A program made the position numbers and the translations under genes. From Rhodothermales bacterium (GTDB lineage Bacteria; Bacteroidota; Rhodothermia; Rhodothermales; UBA10348), in contig JAEPNP010000007.1 in the NCBI GenBank assembly GCA_017643395.1, positions 62,001 through 126,000 of the forward strand: a stretch of DNA of 64,000 bases, in the 5' to 3' direction. A model generated the notes under the pieces. The model worked only from the letters and a program-made list of their open reading frames with translations, had not been told where the DNA came from and did not search any database. Shown piece by piece: positions 7,827 to 15,561 of the stretch; the stretch's first letter is position 1, and the number at the start of each line of letters is the position of its first letter.

Positions 7827-8678
7827 ATGCACAAGAAGCTCACCCTGATGGCGCTGGTGGCCGTCAGCCTCGTTCCTGCTGTGTCCTGCCAACAGTCCCC
7901 GGCGATTCATCCCGGAAAGACGGAGTTTGCGACCGTGCAGTCCTGGCCGGTTATTCAGCCCGGCGACGTCTCGCTGCAGAACTTCCGTCCGTTCAGGGCG
8001 GTCTACGAACGCAACTACACACAAGGCCTGGGGCCTGGGGCAGGAGAGCCCAGAACGGATCGCGTCATCATCACCGCGGAGCGCGTGGGTTGGCACGGTA
8101 TCCCGGCGATCGCCATCTCGCTCACCGATACCGGCGCGCCCGAGTTTGGCGATACCATGTTCAGGGGCATGTACTCGGTCATTCGGGAAGACGACATGAC
8201 CGTGCTTTTTGAGCTGGGACCGCTTCCCGGCACGGGCAAGGACTACTATGTAGCCAGGTTTGAGGGCGAACAGGGCATGGTCAATTCGGTGACCACCGCG
8301 ACCGGTGAGGTGGACTTTCAGGAGATTCCACTGCCTGGTCCAGGGTTCGGTCCGGGCACGTGGGTTATGGCCAACGCAGGCCTCTCACCAGGCCGCAAGC
8401 TCCGCGTCGACCCCGTGTACAGTTCCAAGGCAAATGCGCTGGCTGGGTTTACCCCAATAGGGCTGGTGGTCGAACAGGAGACCTTTACGAGTCTGGCCGG
8501 TGTGGACTACGCAGCCTGGGCGGTCGATTACACCAGCAATCCAAGTGGAAGCATCATGCTTCGGCGATACCTGGTGGACACACCTCCCTATGTGCTGGGC
8601 ACGGTGCGCATCGACCTGGACACGGGCGAGCGCGCGGACCGGCTGCGCCTGATGGAAGTCACGGTGTTCGATGAGTGA
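7827..8678 (+). CDS. Hypothetical lipoprotein
   Basis: This 283-residue protein has a lipobox-ended signal peptide (MHKKLTLMALVAVSLVPAVSC). The mature part has alternating beta-type segments ('DRVIITAERVGWHGIPAIAISLTDTG', 'YYVARFEGEQGMVNSVT', 'LRRYLVDTPPYVLGTVRIDLDTG') and no catalytic motif I recognise. It resembles the beta-rich substrate-carrier or DUF3108-like lipoproteins only in general shape. It is divergent from the membrane-tethered regulator and is followed in the same direction by two DoxX-like genes 54 and 25 bp apart, so the three may be co-transcribed. Confidence 0.7.
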   Translation: MHKKLTLMALVAVSLVPAVSCQQSPAIHPGKTEFATVQSWPVIQPGDVSLQNFRPFRAVYERNYTQGLGPGAGEPRTDRVIITAERVGWHGIPAIAISLTDTGAPEFGDTMFRGMYSVIREDDMTVLFELGPLPGTGKDYYVARFEGEQGMVNSVTTATGEVDFQEIPLPGPGFGPGTWVMANAGLSPGRKLRVDPVYSSKANALAGFTPIGLVVEQETFTSLAGVDYAAWAVDYTSNPSGSIMLRRYLVDTPPYVLGTVRIDLDTGERADRLRLMEVTVFDE

Positions 8679-8732
8679 ACCAGATGTGAGGCCGGGTGCC
8701 CGGGAGGCCGATCCGCGGTAGATTGCGGGCCC

Positions 8733-9095
8733 ATGGAGTTCGCATTTCACATCGCCAAGGCGCTTTCGGTTGCGCTATTTCTGTTCTACGGCGTCAGTTG
8801 CCTCTTCGCGCAGGGGATGAAGTCGGAGTTTGAGCGGTTTGGTCTGGCGCGGTACCGCAGGTTGACCGGGGCTCTTGAGTTGCTGGGGGCGTTGGGCCTG
8901 CTGGTAGGCTATGCGGTGCCTTTGCTTGGGTTTGTGGCTGCCGTCGGATTGACTCTGCTCATGCTGCTCGGTGTCGGCGTGCGGATTCGGGTGCAGGACC
9001 CATTCCTGGAGATGGTGCCCGCAATCGTGCTGCTCCTCGTCAACGCCTACCTGGCGTGGGCTGTGTGGCCGGTTTTGCAGGCGAGCATGGGGTAG
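8733..9095 (+). CDS. DoxX-like small integral membrane protein
   Basis: This 120-residue protein has four hydrophobic segments. Its start '[20 protein letters not shown]' is followed by the DoxX-like phrase '[31 protein letters not shown]' and two further helices. DoxX-family proteins are small four-helix membrane proteins of mostly unknown role, some linked to quinone or redox homeostasis. The first charged loop (K-S-E-F-E-R-F-G) is shared with the next gene's '[10 protein letters not shown]' and with the paralogue at 22513-22878, supporting one family. Confidence 0.72.
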   Translation: MEFAFHIAKALSVALFLFYGVSCLFAQGMKSEFERFGLARYRRLTGALELLGALGLLVGYAVPLLGFVAAVGLTLLMLLGVGVRIRVQDPFLEMVPAIVLLLVNAYLAWAVWPVLQASMG

Positions 9096-9120
9096 GTTAG
9101 AGAATCCAAGACGCGTAGCC

Positions 9121-9492
9121 ATGCCTGATCTCTCCCTAGTATCCATCCTCCAGGTTGTTGTTGGCCTGGGACTCTTGAACGTCTGGCTGCTCAGAGCCGG
9201 ATCCGAGACATCGTACCGCGGCGGAGATGCAAAGTCGCTGAAAGCGGAGTTTGCTGCATACGGGTTGTCGGATGCCGCTTTCTATGTGGTTGGAGGGCTG
9301 AAAATACTGGCAGGCATCGGCCTGCTCGTCGGCCTCTGGGTCCCCGAGATTGTGATGCCGTGCGCCGCGGTGGTGGCCGTGCTTATGGTCGGTGCCCTCG
9401 CCATGCACATCAAGGTGGGAGATCCGGTCATGAAGTCAGTACCGGCCGCGCTGATGCTCGTGATGTGCCTGGCGATCCTTTTTCTGGGTTAG
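9121..9492 (+). CDS. DoxX family membrane protein
   Basis: This 123-residue, four-helix protein reads '[17 protein letters not shown]', '[21 protein letters not shown]', '[17 protein letters not shown]', '[19 protein letters not shown]'. ATG 9121 was chosen because the frame upstream has no family similarity. It is strikingly similar to the protein at 22513-22878 (shared 'GLLNVWL', '[15 protein letters not shown]...SVPAA'), so these are paralogues. A gene for another DoxX-like protein lies 25 bp upstream. Function is unknown. Confidence 0.8.
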   Translation: MPDLSLVSILQVVVGLGLLNVWLLRAGSETSYRGGDAKSLKAEFAAYGLSDAAFYVVGGLKILAGIGLLVGLWVPEIVMPCAAVVAVLMVGALAMHIKVGDPVMKSVPAALMLVMCLAILFLG

Positions 9493-9559
9493 GTGAGGCG
9501 ATTCCCTGCGGGGTCAACCCGGCCGAAACTGAACGCCGTAGTTCACGGGGTGTACCGGC

Positions 9560-10642
9560 TCATTCCTCCATCCCGAGGAAGCCAACCCGAGCGGTAACGC
9601 TCCGGATCTCGCCGTCCCGGTCGAACTCGATCTCATACTCCGACGGGACTCGCGGTGCCAGATGCGAGGAAGGACAGCCACGCTCGCCAAACGGCCGCCC
9701 GTTTACGCGCACCAGGCGGTCTCCGCGTCGAAGGCCGATGGACTCGTCGAATACATGAAGCACTTCGCCGGTCTCCGGGTCGGCCAGGTAGTCACTCACG
9801 CGGGCCGGGTAGGCAGGGATCGGCCCCGAAATCGAGTCCGGGCGTGAAAACCGCACGAGCCCGCCTGGATGGTCGAACGTGATTGCGAAGTGGTGAAGCA
9901 CCTCCTGACCTACCAGATGGCGGCTTTCGGTACGGGCTGCGAAGGGCTGTTCGAGTTCGAAGCCGCCCATGCGAACGGTTTGAGAGAGTCTGCCGGTTTC
10001 TACCACAAACAGGCCGTTGACGCGCATCCGGCCGCCAGTTCGTGTGGGAGGCATGCTCAGGCTGAATCGTTCCAAATCATCAAGGCTCAGGCCCCGACTC
10101 GACCCGGTGTCAATGAGAATCCAGAACGCGCGCTCCCCCACGTCAGCGCGCACGTACGGGCGGTCATAGCCGGCCCGGAGCGGCACCGCACCGGCGGAAT
10201 CCAGACGCGCGTGCTCGATCACCAGGCGGCGGCCGGGAAAGTCGTAGGTGAGCAGCAGCGGGTTGAAGACCGGGTGCCCCAGAATGCCGTACACGCGCTC
10301 ACCGAGCGCCGCACTGAGTGCATCCATGTCCAGCTTTGAAACGCCGAAGTCATACGCGGCATAGTCGCCAATGCGGAGGGAGTCGATCCGCTTGCGGGCC
10401 CCCACGGTACGGAGCACGTCGGGATCCATCACCGTGCGCCCTGCGCCCGAGTCCATCAGCAGCGGAATGCCCTCGTGGCCGTTTATGGTCGCGTTGACCA
10501 CGAAGTAGTCGCCGCACATGGTCGCGGGCAGCTCGTATGGCTCCGTCATCGAGGGGACCGATACCCTGGCAGGTCGGCTGGCCGGATCGTCGCATCCGGC
10601 ACCCGCCAGGAATAGCGCAAGCAATACGCTGATTCTGTTCAT
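9560..10642 (-). CDS. Retropepsin-like aspartyl protease lipoprotein with PDZ-like C-terminus
   Basis: This 360-residue protein has a lipobox (LFLAGAGC). Two retropepsin-type halves follow: 'PLLMDSGAGRTVMD' (Asp64) and 'WILIDTGSSRGLSL' (Asp178), with 'VYGILGHPVFNPLLLTYD' between them, the typical bacterial aspartyl protease pattern. The C-terminus ('IGLRRGDRLVRVNGRPF') looks like the end of a PDZ-type domain. Two full motifs in one chain could form an active site without dimerising. It overlaps the nuclease gene upstream by 4 bp, so it is the last gene of the gluQRS-nuclease-protease operon. Confidence 0.8.
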   Translation of the reverse strand: MNRISVLLALFLAGAGCDDPASRPARVSVPSMTEPYELPATMCGDYFVVNATINGHEGIPLLMDSGAGRTVMDPDVLRTVGARKRIDSLRIGDYAAYDFGVSKLDMDALSAALGERVYGILGHPVFNPLLLTYDFPGRRLVIEHARLDSAGAVPLRAGYDRPYVRADVGERAFWILIDTGSSRGLSLDDLERFSLSMPPTRTGGRMRVNGLFVVETGRLSQTVRMGGFELEQPFAARTESRHLVGQEVLHHFAITFDHPGGLVRFSRPDSISGPIPAYPARVSDYLADPETGEVLHVFDESIGLRRGDRLVRVNGRPFGERGCPSSHLAPRVPSEYEIEFDRDGEIRSVTARVGFLGMEE

Positions 10643-12390
10643 CGCGCAATCACCAGTCGGGCGATGGGTTCGGTGCCCACCCGCAGGAAGTAGATGCCGC
10701 TCGGCAACGGTGTTAGTGTCAGGGCAAGCTCATGCGCTCCTGCTGCCAGAAGTCCCGGGCGAGCCACCACCGACGTGCGACCCAGGAGATCCACGACAGT
10801 CACCTCTATCTCTCGAGCCTGATCCATCTCAAGCCTCAAACGGGCACGGTCGCTGGCAGGATTCGGAAAGAGACCCAGGATGCGGAAGCCGCCCGGCGAC
10901 ACCTCTGGTTCGGCGGACGTCTCACCAAGTCCGGCGTACCGGAAATCACCCACTACCGGCAGGTGATCAGAGGCCAGTGTGGTGTCCTCGGACTCCAGGC
11001 CGAGTGCAGAAAGCGCCTCGGCCGGCATGGCCGGGGTGAAGAACACGAATCGGTTCTGGGCGCGCAGGACCGCATCGCCAAAGACAATAAAGTCCAGCCG
11101 ACCCGGGTGGAAAGAGCTGTTTGGGCTGTACCACGTGTAGTGCATGGGCAGATGGGTCACGCGCGGAAAGAGGTCCGCCAGCGCACTGCCGTCTCCATCC
11201 GGGGCTGCCGGGGCGCCGTGGAACGCGGTGTTGACAATCGCCCCTTCCAGCAGAGTCCTGAGCTGACGTCTGAACCCCACCATGTTCATGTCGCCCAGCA
11301 CAACCAGCGGCGTTTCGGGCTGGATGGGCGGGGTACCGCCTGCGCGTGCGTCTCGGATAAACGCCATCATCGCGTCGAAGTCCAGCTGGCGATTCGTGTC
11401 GTTTCGGCAGCACGGTGGGTGTGCGTTCAGGAGCAGCATTTCCTCGCCCCATACGCTCGACATGTCGATGGCAAACGCCCCGTTGGCATCGCCGGACGCG
11501 CCACCGGCAATGCGATAGGATCCGGTTATGGGGTACCCACTGACCGTCACGATGTCCGGTTCGATCCGGGATGCGTACCACGGCCGCCCTGGCAAGGCGG
11601 CGGCCACAAATGCGCGCACCGCCTCGGCGGACTCGCTGCGAACCTCCTGAAATCCGATGATGTCCGGGTCCAGGAACTGGAGAATCCGCCGAAATCGGTC
11701 GGAACGACCGCTGTCAAACAACCCGCTGTTGAGCACATTCCAGGAGACGATTCGCACATCGTCTACCTGATCGCGCGCAAGAGCGATGGGCTCCAGAGGC
11801 GCCAGGGGGCCTTGATCGAATGTGTGGCGAATGGCTTCGCCGGTCCCGGGGAGGAAATCGAATCCGCCGAGGTCTGCCAGGGCAAGGCGCACGGTAGATC
11901 CCTGGAACAGCAGGTTGGAGCCATCCGGCCGCGCGTCCCGGCGGATGGCGACCTCGAATTCGGTGGAAGAGGTCGTCGGACCCGTGACAATGCCGATGGG
12001 AAAGTGGCCGATCTCTCCGGTCTGGCCGTACAGCGTATAGGTCCCGGTCCGGCCGCCGAAGCGCCACACCAGCTCGGCCCCGAGTCCCAGGACCTGCTCT
12101 CCGGTCGCCGGGTCGTCGTCCGTGTCCAGATACAGGAGCAACTCGTTGCCATCCTGTATGAGCAATTCCATGCCCAACTCGAATCGTAGAAGCAGGGAAT
12201 GCTCGTCGTGCGTGACCCAGAAGCGGCCGAGGTCTACCTGGCCTGCCGGCGCATCTCCGGAATCATCCGTGTAGGCCGGCGGGATGCCCTGCCAATCGTC
12301 AAAGCGGCCATCCACAAACACGCGGGACGGCTGGGCCGCTGCCGGCAGCGTGGCGACGGCGAGGAGAAACGCAGGCAGCAAACGCATCAT
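10639..12390 (-). CDS. Secreted endonuclease/exonuclease/phosphatase family protein with T9SS sorting domain
   Basis: This 583-residue protein has a signal peptide (MMRLLPAFLLAVATLPAAAQ). A ~160-residue beta-rich N-terminal part of CBM9/DOMON-like character ('VFVDGRFDDWQGIP', 'LLLYLDTDDDPATGEQ') precedes an EEP nuclease/phosphatase core ('VRIVSWNVLNSG', 'DIIGFQEVRSE', 'NAHPPCCRND', 'LVVLGDMNM', 'LASDHLPVVGDF'). The last ~80 residues ('LGLFPNPASDRARLRLEM', 'LPSGIYFLRVG') are a type-9 sorting domain, so it is probably exported to the surface. Start 12390 gives a 4-bp ATGA overlap with gluQRS; ATG 12405 is the alternative. Possible roles are extracellular DNA or phosphodiester breakdown. Confidence 0.85.
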   Translation of the reverse strand: MMRLLPAFLLAVATLPAAAQPSRVFVDGRFDDWQGIPPAYTDDSGDAPAGQVDLGRFWVTHDEHSLLLRFELGMELLIQDGNELLLYLDTDDDPATGEQVLGLGAELVWRFGGRTGTYTLYGQTGEIGHFPIGIVTGPTTSSTEFEVAIRRDARPDGSNLLFQGSTVRLALADLGGFDFLPGTGEAIRHTFDQGPLAPLEPIALARDQVDDVRIVSWNVLNSGLFDSGRSDRFRRILQFLDPDIIGFQEVRSESAEAVRAFVAAALPGRPWYASRIEPDIVTVSGYPITGSYRIAGGASGDANGAFAIDMSSVWGEEMLLLNAHPPCCRNDTNRQLDFDAMMAFIRDARAGGTPPIQPETPLVVLGDMNMVGFRRQLRTLLEGAIVNTAFHGAPAAPDGDGSALADLFPRVTHLPMHYTWYSPNSSFHPGRLDFIVFGDAVLRAQNRFVFFTPAMPAEALSALGLESEDTTLASDHLPVVGDFRYAGLGETSAEPEVSPGGFRILGLFPNPASDRARLRLEMDQAREIEVTVVDLLGRTSVVARPGLLAAGAHELALTLTPLPSGIYFLRVGTEPIARLVIAR

Positions 12391-13187
12391 GTCGACGATA
12401 GCCATGAGGCAAACAGCGCACGGACTTCGTCGGCCGAGCGGTCTCCTTCAAGCAGGCTTCGGGCGGCCGACCCGGCCGACTTGGAGAGCTTGCTGCCGTC
12501 CCGTGCCGCTAGCAGGGGGTGGTGGTGGATCTCGACCTCCAGAAAACTCCGCAGCCCCATCGCCCGGGCGACGACCCGCTGGAGCCGGCTGGAGGGTTCG
12601 AGATCCATGCCTCGGATGATGTGTGTGATGCCGTAATCGACGTCGTCGACGACGCTGGCCACGTGATAGGCCACCGTACCGTCTTTTCGCCGCACGACCG
12701 GGTCTTGAAAGGCTGAGTCGGGTTGCCCGCGGACCTCTCTCGCGTCCAGCCTGAATCGGAGTGCAGCGTCAAACGTGTCCAGGGCGATGCGCTTGTCGCG
12801 ACACGTTCCCGGGTAGGTGCCGTCCGGGGATCGTTCGGCGATTTCGCGGCGGCTGCAGGTGCAGGCGAACACCTCCCCGGATTCGACCAGCGGCTGGAGA
12901 GCGCGCAGGTAGCGCGGCGCCCGCAGGGATTGGCTCCAGTGGGCGGCGAACTCCATCGGATCGGCAGGTCCGAGCTCGAATGCGATTCCGAGCCAATCGG
13001 CCACGCGGAACACATCCTGCAGGTACTCCGGCCGAAACCGGGATCGGTCCAGATCATCTATGCGCAGCAGGATCTCGCCCCCCGTCTCTGCGCGCCAGGC
13101 CTCGGCCAACAACAGATTGAAGACATTGCCCAGATGCAAATAGCCGCTGGGCGTCGGCGCGAAGCGTGTTCGAGGGGTGTCCGGCAC
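12387..13187 (-). CDS. gluQ: Glutamyl-Q tRNA(Asp) synthetase
   Basis: This 266-residue truncated GluRS paralogue lacks the anticodon-binding domain. It attaches glutamate to queuosine-34 of tRNA(Asp). Visible features are 'RFAPTPSGYLHLGN' (HIGH-type motif), 'LLRIDDLDRSR', a zinc site 'ACTCSRREI...TYPGTCR', 'YGITHIIRGMDL', and a KMSKS-like 'DGSKLSKSAG'. Start choice is uncertain: GTG 13187 or TTG 13196 fit the family. The frame stays open to 13601, but that part runs through a GC-rich tandem repeat and would encode only Pro/Arg-rich sequence. It is followed by the T9SS nuclease gene with a 4-bp overlap. Confidence 0.88.
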   Translation of the reverse strand: MPDTPRTRFAPTPSGYLHLGNVFNLLLAEAWRAETGGEILLRIDDLDRSRFRPEYLQDVFRVADWLGIAFELGPADPMEFAAHWSQSLRAPRYLRALQPLVESGEVFACTCSRREIAERSPDGTYPGTCRDKRIALDTFDAALRFRLDAREVRGQPDSAFQDPVVRRKDGTVAYHVASVVDDVDYGITHIIRGMDLEPSSRLQRVVARAMGLRSFLEVEIHHHPLLAARDGSKLSKSAGSAARSLLEGDRSADEVRALFASWLSST

Positions 13188-13345
13188 GGGCGGCAAACTT
13201 ACGCGCCGGCCGGCCGGGTCGCTGTCACGATTGTGTTTCAGTCGGCGAGCGGACTCGGGGGCGGTGGGGGGTTCCGGGTTTGCTGGTGCCGCGGGCGGGC
13301 AGGTTGGGGGCTGCGGTGGCTGGGGTCGGTTGCGGGGCGGGCGGG

Positions 13346-13582
13346 GGTGGTCTTGCGGTCGCGGGGGTCTTCGCGGTCGGGCAGGGGCGGTTGTGCGATG
13401 GCGCGAGCCTTCGCGGCCCCCGGGGGGCGGTTGTGCGGTCGCGCGAGCCTTCGCGGCCCCCGGGGGGCGGTCCTCCGGTCGCGGGAGCCTTCGCGGCCCG
13501 GGGCGGCGGTCCTCCCGTCGTGGGAGCCTTCGCCGGCCGGGGGAGGTCCTCCAGTCGCGGGAGCCGCCGCGGCCCCGGGCCG
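13346..13582. repeat. Tandem array of six ~40-bp GC-rich units
   Basis: Units start near 13346, 13386, 13426, 13466, 13505 and 13543. Two adjacent copies (13386-13425 and 13426-13465) differ at only two or three positions. Each unit carries GCGAGCCTTCGCG or a close variant, a short hairpin with a GCCT loop. The array lies just upstream of gluQRS and directly abuts repeat copy A at 13582. No ribosome-binding site or conserved reading frame supports coding. Sequence between 13200 and 13345 is a degenerate, G-rich continuation. Confidence 0.75.
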
Positions 13583-13743
13583 GCAGGAGTGAGTCCTCCA
13601 CCGCAGGTCGTGGAAAAGGCCCTCGTGATTCGACATCGCAGAACCCGCCGTCGGTCGCTATGTGGAATCGAGGCCCTTAGTCCACCTACGCCAAAGCAAA
13701 AATGAGCCTGGAGTGGAATCGGGGCCTCGTTTTCCATGTCGGG
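13582..13743 (+). repeat. Dispersed 162-bp repeat, copy A (three hairpin units)
   Basis: This element is repeated at 14333-14494 in the same orientation with long identical stretches, for example TGTGGAATCGAGGCCCTTAG followed by TCCAC, and GAGTGGAATCGGGGCCTCG. It holds three 'TGG-AA...' hairpin units starting near 13609, 13661 and 13712, spaced 51-52 bp, the same period as the large array at 29598-30089. It lies downstream of the membrane-protein gene at 13795-14253 and upstream of gluQRS. No coding evidence. The gap 13744-13794 holds nothing recognisable. Confidence 0.8.
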
Positions 13744-13794
13744 GCGCATCGGGGCAGCAGCCCCAGCCAGCGTGTGTGCACGCCGCGAATTTGG

Positions 13795-14253
13795 TCACAG
13801 CACGCGGACCAAGCCCCAAAAAGCCAGCAGAAAGGCCAGCACCGCAATCAGAGTCGCCGTCCATCCGGTCTTTCTTCCGAAAATCCAGCCGGTGAGCGCG
13901 ATCCCGGTAAAGAACAGCACAAAGGACACGCCGAAGGCGCCGATGAACGGCATGAGCGTCGGGTCAATGCTGGCGACAACTTCACTCAGCGCCTCCCAGT
14001 CACGATTGGCAGCTCGGGTCAGGATGCGAAAACTGGCCATCGCCAGGTAAAGCGTGCAGGCTATGAGCAGCAGTGACGAAGCGGAGAGCACGCTGACGGT
14101 CCAGCGCGACAGGCGTGTCTTTTCCGTCGTGATAACGCCGGCAAGGAGCGCTATGGCAAAACCGCCCATGAGGGCGGCGATGAAGGACAGCTGATTCATG
14201 GCCTCAGCAAACAGCTGGGCCAGGGCAATCATTTCATCGGGGCTGGGCTCCAT
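13795..14253 (-). CDS. Hypothetical four-helix membrane protein
   Basis: This 152-residue protein was not recognised. It has about four hydrophobic segments ('MNQLSFIAALMGGFAIALLAGV', 'VSVLSASSLLLIACTLYLAMASF', 'MPFIGAFGVSFVLFFTGIALTGWIFG', 'TATLIAVLAFLLAFWGLVRVL') after a short acidic N-terminus (MEPSPDEMIALAQLFAEA). ATG 14253 is preferred; an upstream in-frame ATG at 14352 would add a Pro/Arg-rich tail reading into repeat copy B. The gene is bracketed by the two 162-bp repeat copies, so repeat plus gene may have moved or been duplicated as a unit. Confidence 0.7.
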   Translation of the reverse strand: MEPSPDEMIALAQLFAEAMNQLSFIAALMGGFAIALLAGVITTEKTRLSRWTVSVLSASSLLLIACTLYLAMASFRILTRAANRDWEALSEVVASIDPTLMPFIGAFGVSFVLFFTGIALTGWIFGRKTGWTATLIAVLAFLLAFWGLVRVL

Positions 14254-14332
14254 GCAGTCGGGTCTCGCGAGTTTGGGCAAACTTAGGAACGAGCGTCGGC
14301 TGCCGCGAGGGTCGCGGGGCCCGCGGGCGATG

Positions 14333-14494
14333 GGCAGGTTTGGGTCCTCCACGGCGGGTTATGGAATGCGCCCCCGTGATTCGACCTTTGGTGCGCCCCC
14401 GTCGGCCGCAATGTGGAATCGAGGCCCTTAGTCCACATACGCCGAAGCCAAAATGGGCATGGAGTGGAATCGGGGCCTCGTTTTCCATGTCGGG
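14333..14494 (+). repeat. Dispersed 162-bp repeat, copy B (three hairpin units)
   Basis: This is the second copy of the element at 13582-13743. Its hairpin units begin near 14360, 14412 and 14463 (spacing 51-52 bp). The third unit, GAGTGGAATCGGGGCCTCG followed by TTTTCCATGTCGGG, is identical between copies. The first third is more diverged. It lies between the divergent starts of the membrane-protein gene (14253) and the phosphatase gene (14543), so it may include or influence their promoters. The remaining gap (14254-14332 and 14495-14542) shows no other feature. Confidence 0.8.
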
Positions 14495-14542
14495 AGCTCC
14501 GGGGGCGGCCCGCGCCGGCGAACAGGGACTATCTTCGCACTC

Positions 14543-15553
14543 ATGCAACTGATTGGCCCTTTATTCGCCCTGGTTCTTCTGGCGTGGGCGCCGTACGCCG
14601 CGACCAACCCAGCGGCCGGGCCCTCGGACACCGCCGCCGCGGCCGCGCTCGCACCGCGCGGCGAGCACGTGCTGGCGTGGGCGCCGTACGCCGCGACCAC
14701 CCCAGCCCCAACAGACGACCCTCGCGTCCTGCTGATCGGCCTGGACGGCGTACGGCCGGACCGGCTCGCGCATGCGCAAACGCCGAATATCGATGCGCTT
14801 GCGGCCCGCGGATTCTACAGCCCCATCGCCCAGACACGCATGCCCACGGTCAGCGGGCCGGCATGGTCCAGCATGACGGGAGGCGTGTGGTCCGAAAAGC
14901 ATGGCGTCCTGGGCAACGACTTCTCCGAGAACCGGTACGAGGAGTACCCTGACTTCCTCACGCGGCTGGAGCAGCTGGACGCGGATCGCTGGAATACGCT
15001 CGCGGTACTGGATTGGCCGCCGCTGGGTACCACCAACGCGGGCGGGCCGATGATTTCCGACACGGTGGACACCAAGGTGATCATCAATGGTGACGTGATC
15101 GGTTACCCTGAAGCAGACGCCCGGTCGTGCAACGCCGCCGAGGCCCTCCTCGCGACCCAGGAGGTGCACGCAGCGTTTGTCTATCTGGGCAACATTGATG
15201 TCGCCGGTCACAATACCAGTTCATTCTCCGCCGAGTACACCGAGGCCATCGAGTGGGCGGACGGGTGCGTCGGGCGCCTCGCAGAGGCATTGGCCGGCAG
15301 GCCGGACTCCGAGGACTGGCTGATTCTGATGAGCACCGACCACGGCCGCACTCCGGAGGGCGGTCATGGAGGCGACTCCCCCGAGGAACTGACCATTTTC
15401 TATCTCGCGGCAGGGGCTGCCGCCAATCCCGAGGAGAAGCGCGTGCCGACTACCGTCGATGTAGCCGTGACTGCGCTCACGCACCTGGGCGTTGCCATCG
15501 ATCCGGCCTGGAAACTGGACGGGAGGGCCATCGGACTGCGCGCGGGGCAGTAG
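14543..15553 (+). CDS. Secreted alkaline phosphatase superfamily / type I phosphodiesterase-like protein
   Basis: This 336-residue protein has an N-terminal signal (MQLIGPLFALVLLAWAP). Its catalytic fold has 'RVLLIGLDGVRPDRL' (Asp68, first metal site), 'TRMPTVSGPAWSSMTGG' (Thr102, probable nucleophile), 'VYLGNIDVAGH' and 'LILMSTDHGRTPEGGHGG' (second metal site). This matches phosphodiesterase/nucleotide pyrophosphatase-type enzymes. Oddly, the phrase LAWAPYAAT appears at residues 13-21 and again at 44-52, encoded by a near-perfect 34-bp direct repeat (about 14579 and 14672), an in-frame duplication just after the signal peptide. The downstream ABC transporter gene starts 8 bp later. Confidence 0.83.
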   Translation: MQLIGPLFALVLLAWAPYAATNPAAGPSDTAAAAALAPRGEHVLAWAPYAATTPAPTDDPRVLLIGLDGVRPDRLAHAQTPNIDALAARGFYSPIAQTRMPTVSGPAWSSMTGGVWSEKHGVLGNDFSENRYEEYPDFLTRLEQLDADRWNTLAVLDWPPLGTTNAGGPMISDTVDTKVIINGDVIGYPEADARSCNAAEALLATQEVHAAFVYLGNIDVAGHNTSSFSAEYTEAIEWADGCVGRLAEALAGRPDSEDWLILMSTDHGRTPEGGHGGDSPEELTIFYLAAGAAANPEEKRVPTTVDVAVTALTHLGVAIDPAWKLDGRAIGLRAGQ

Positions 15554-15561
15554 TTTCGGGT

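Noticed and set aside
10732-12189. Long plus-strand ORF (485 codons)
   Set aside because: Lies antisense inside the EEP nuclease gene, with no domain logic; such shadows are common in GC-rich genes.
13188-13601. N-terminal extension of gluQRS
   Set aside because: The family begins just before the RFAPTPSG motif; the extension is translated tandem repeat with no similarity to the enzyme.
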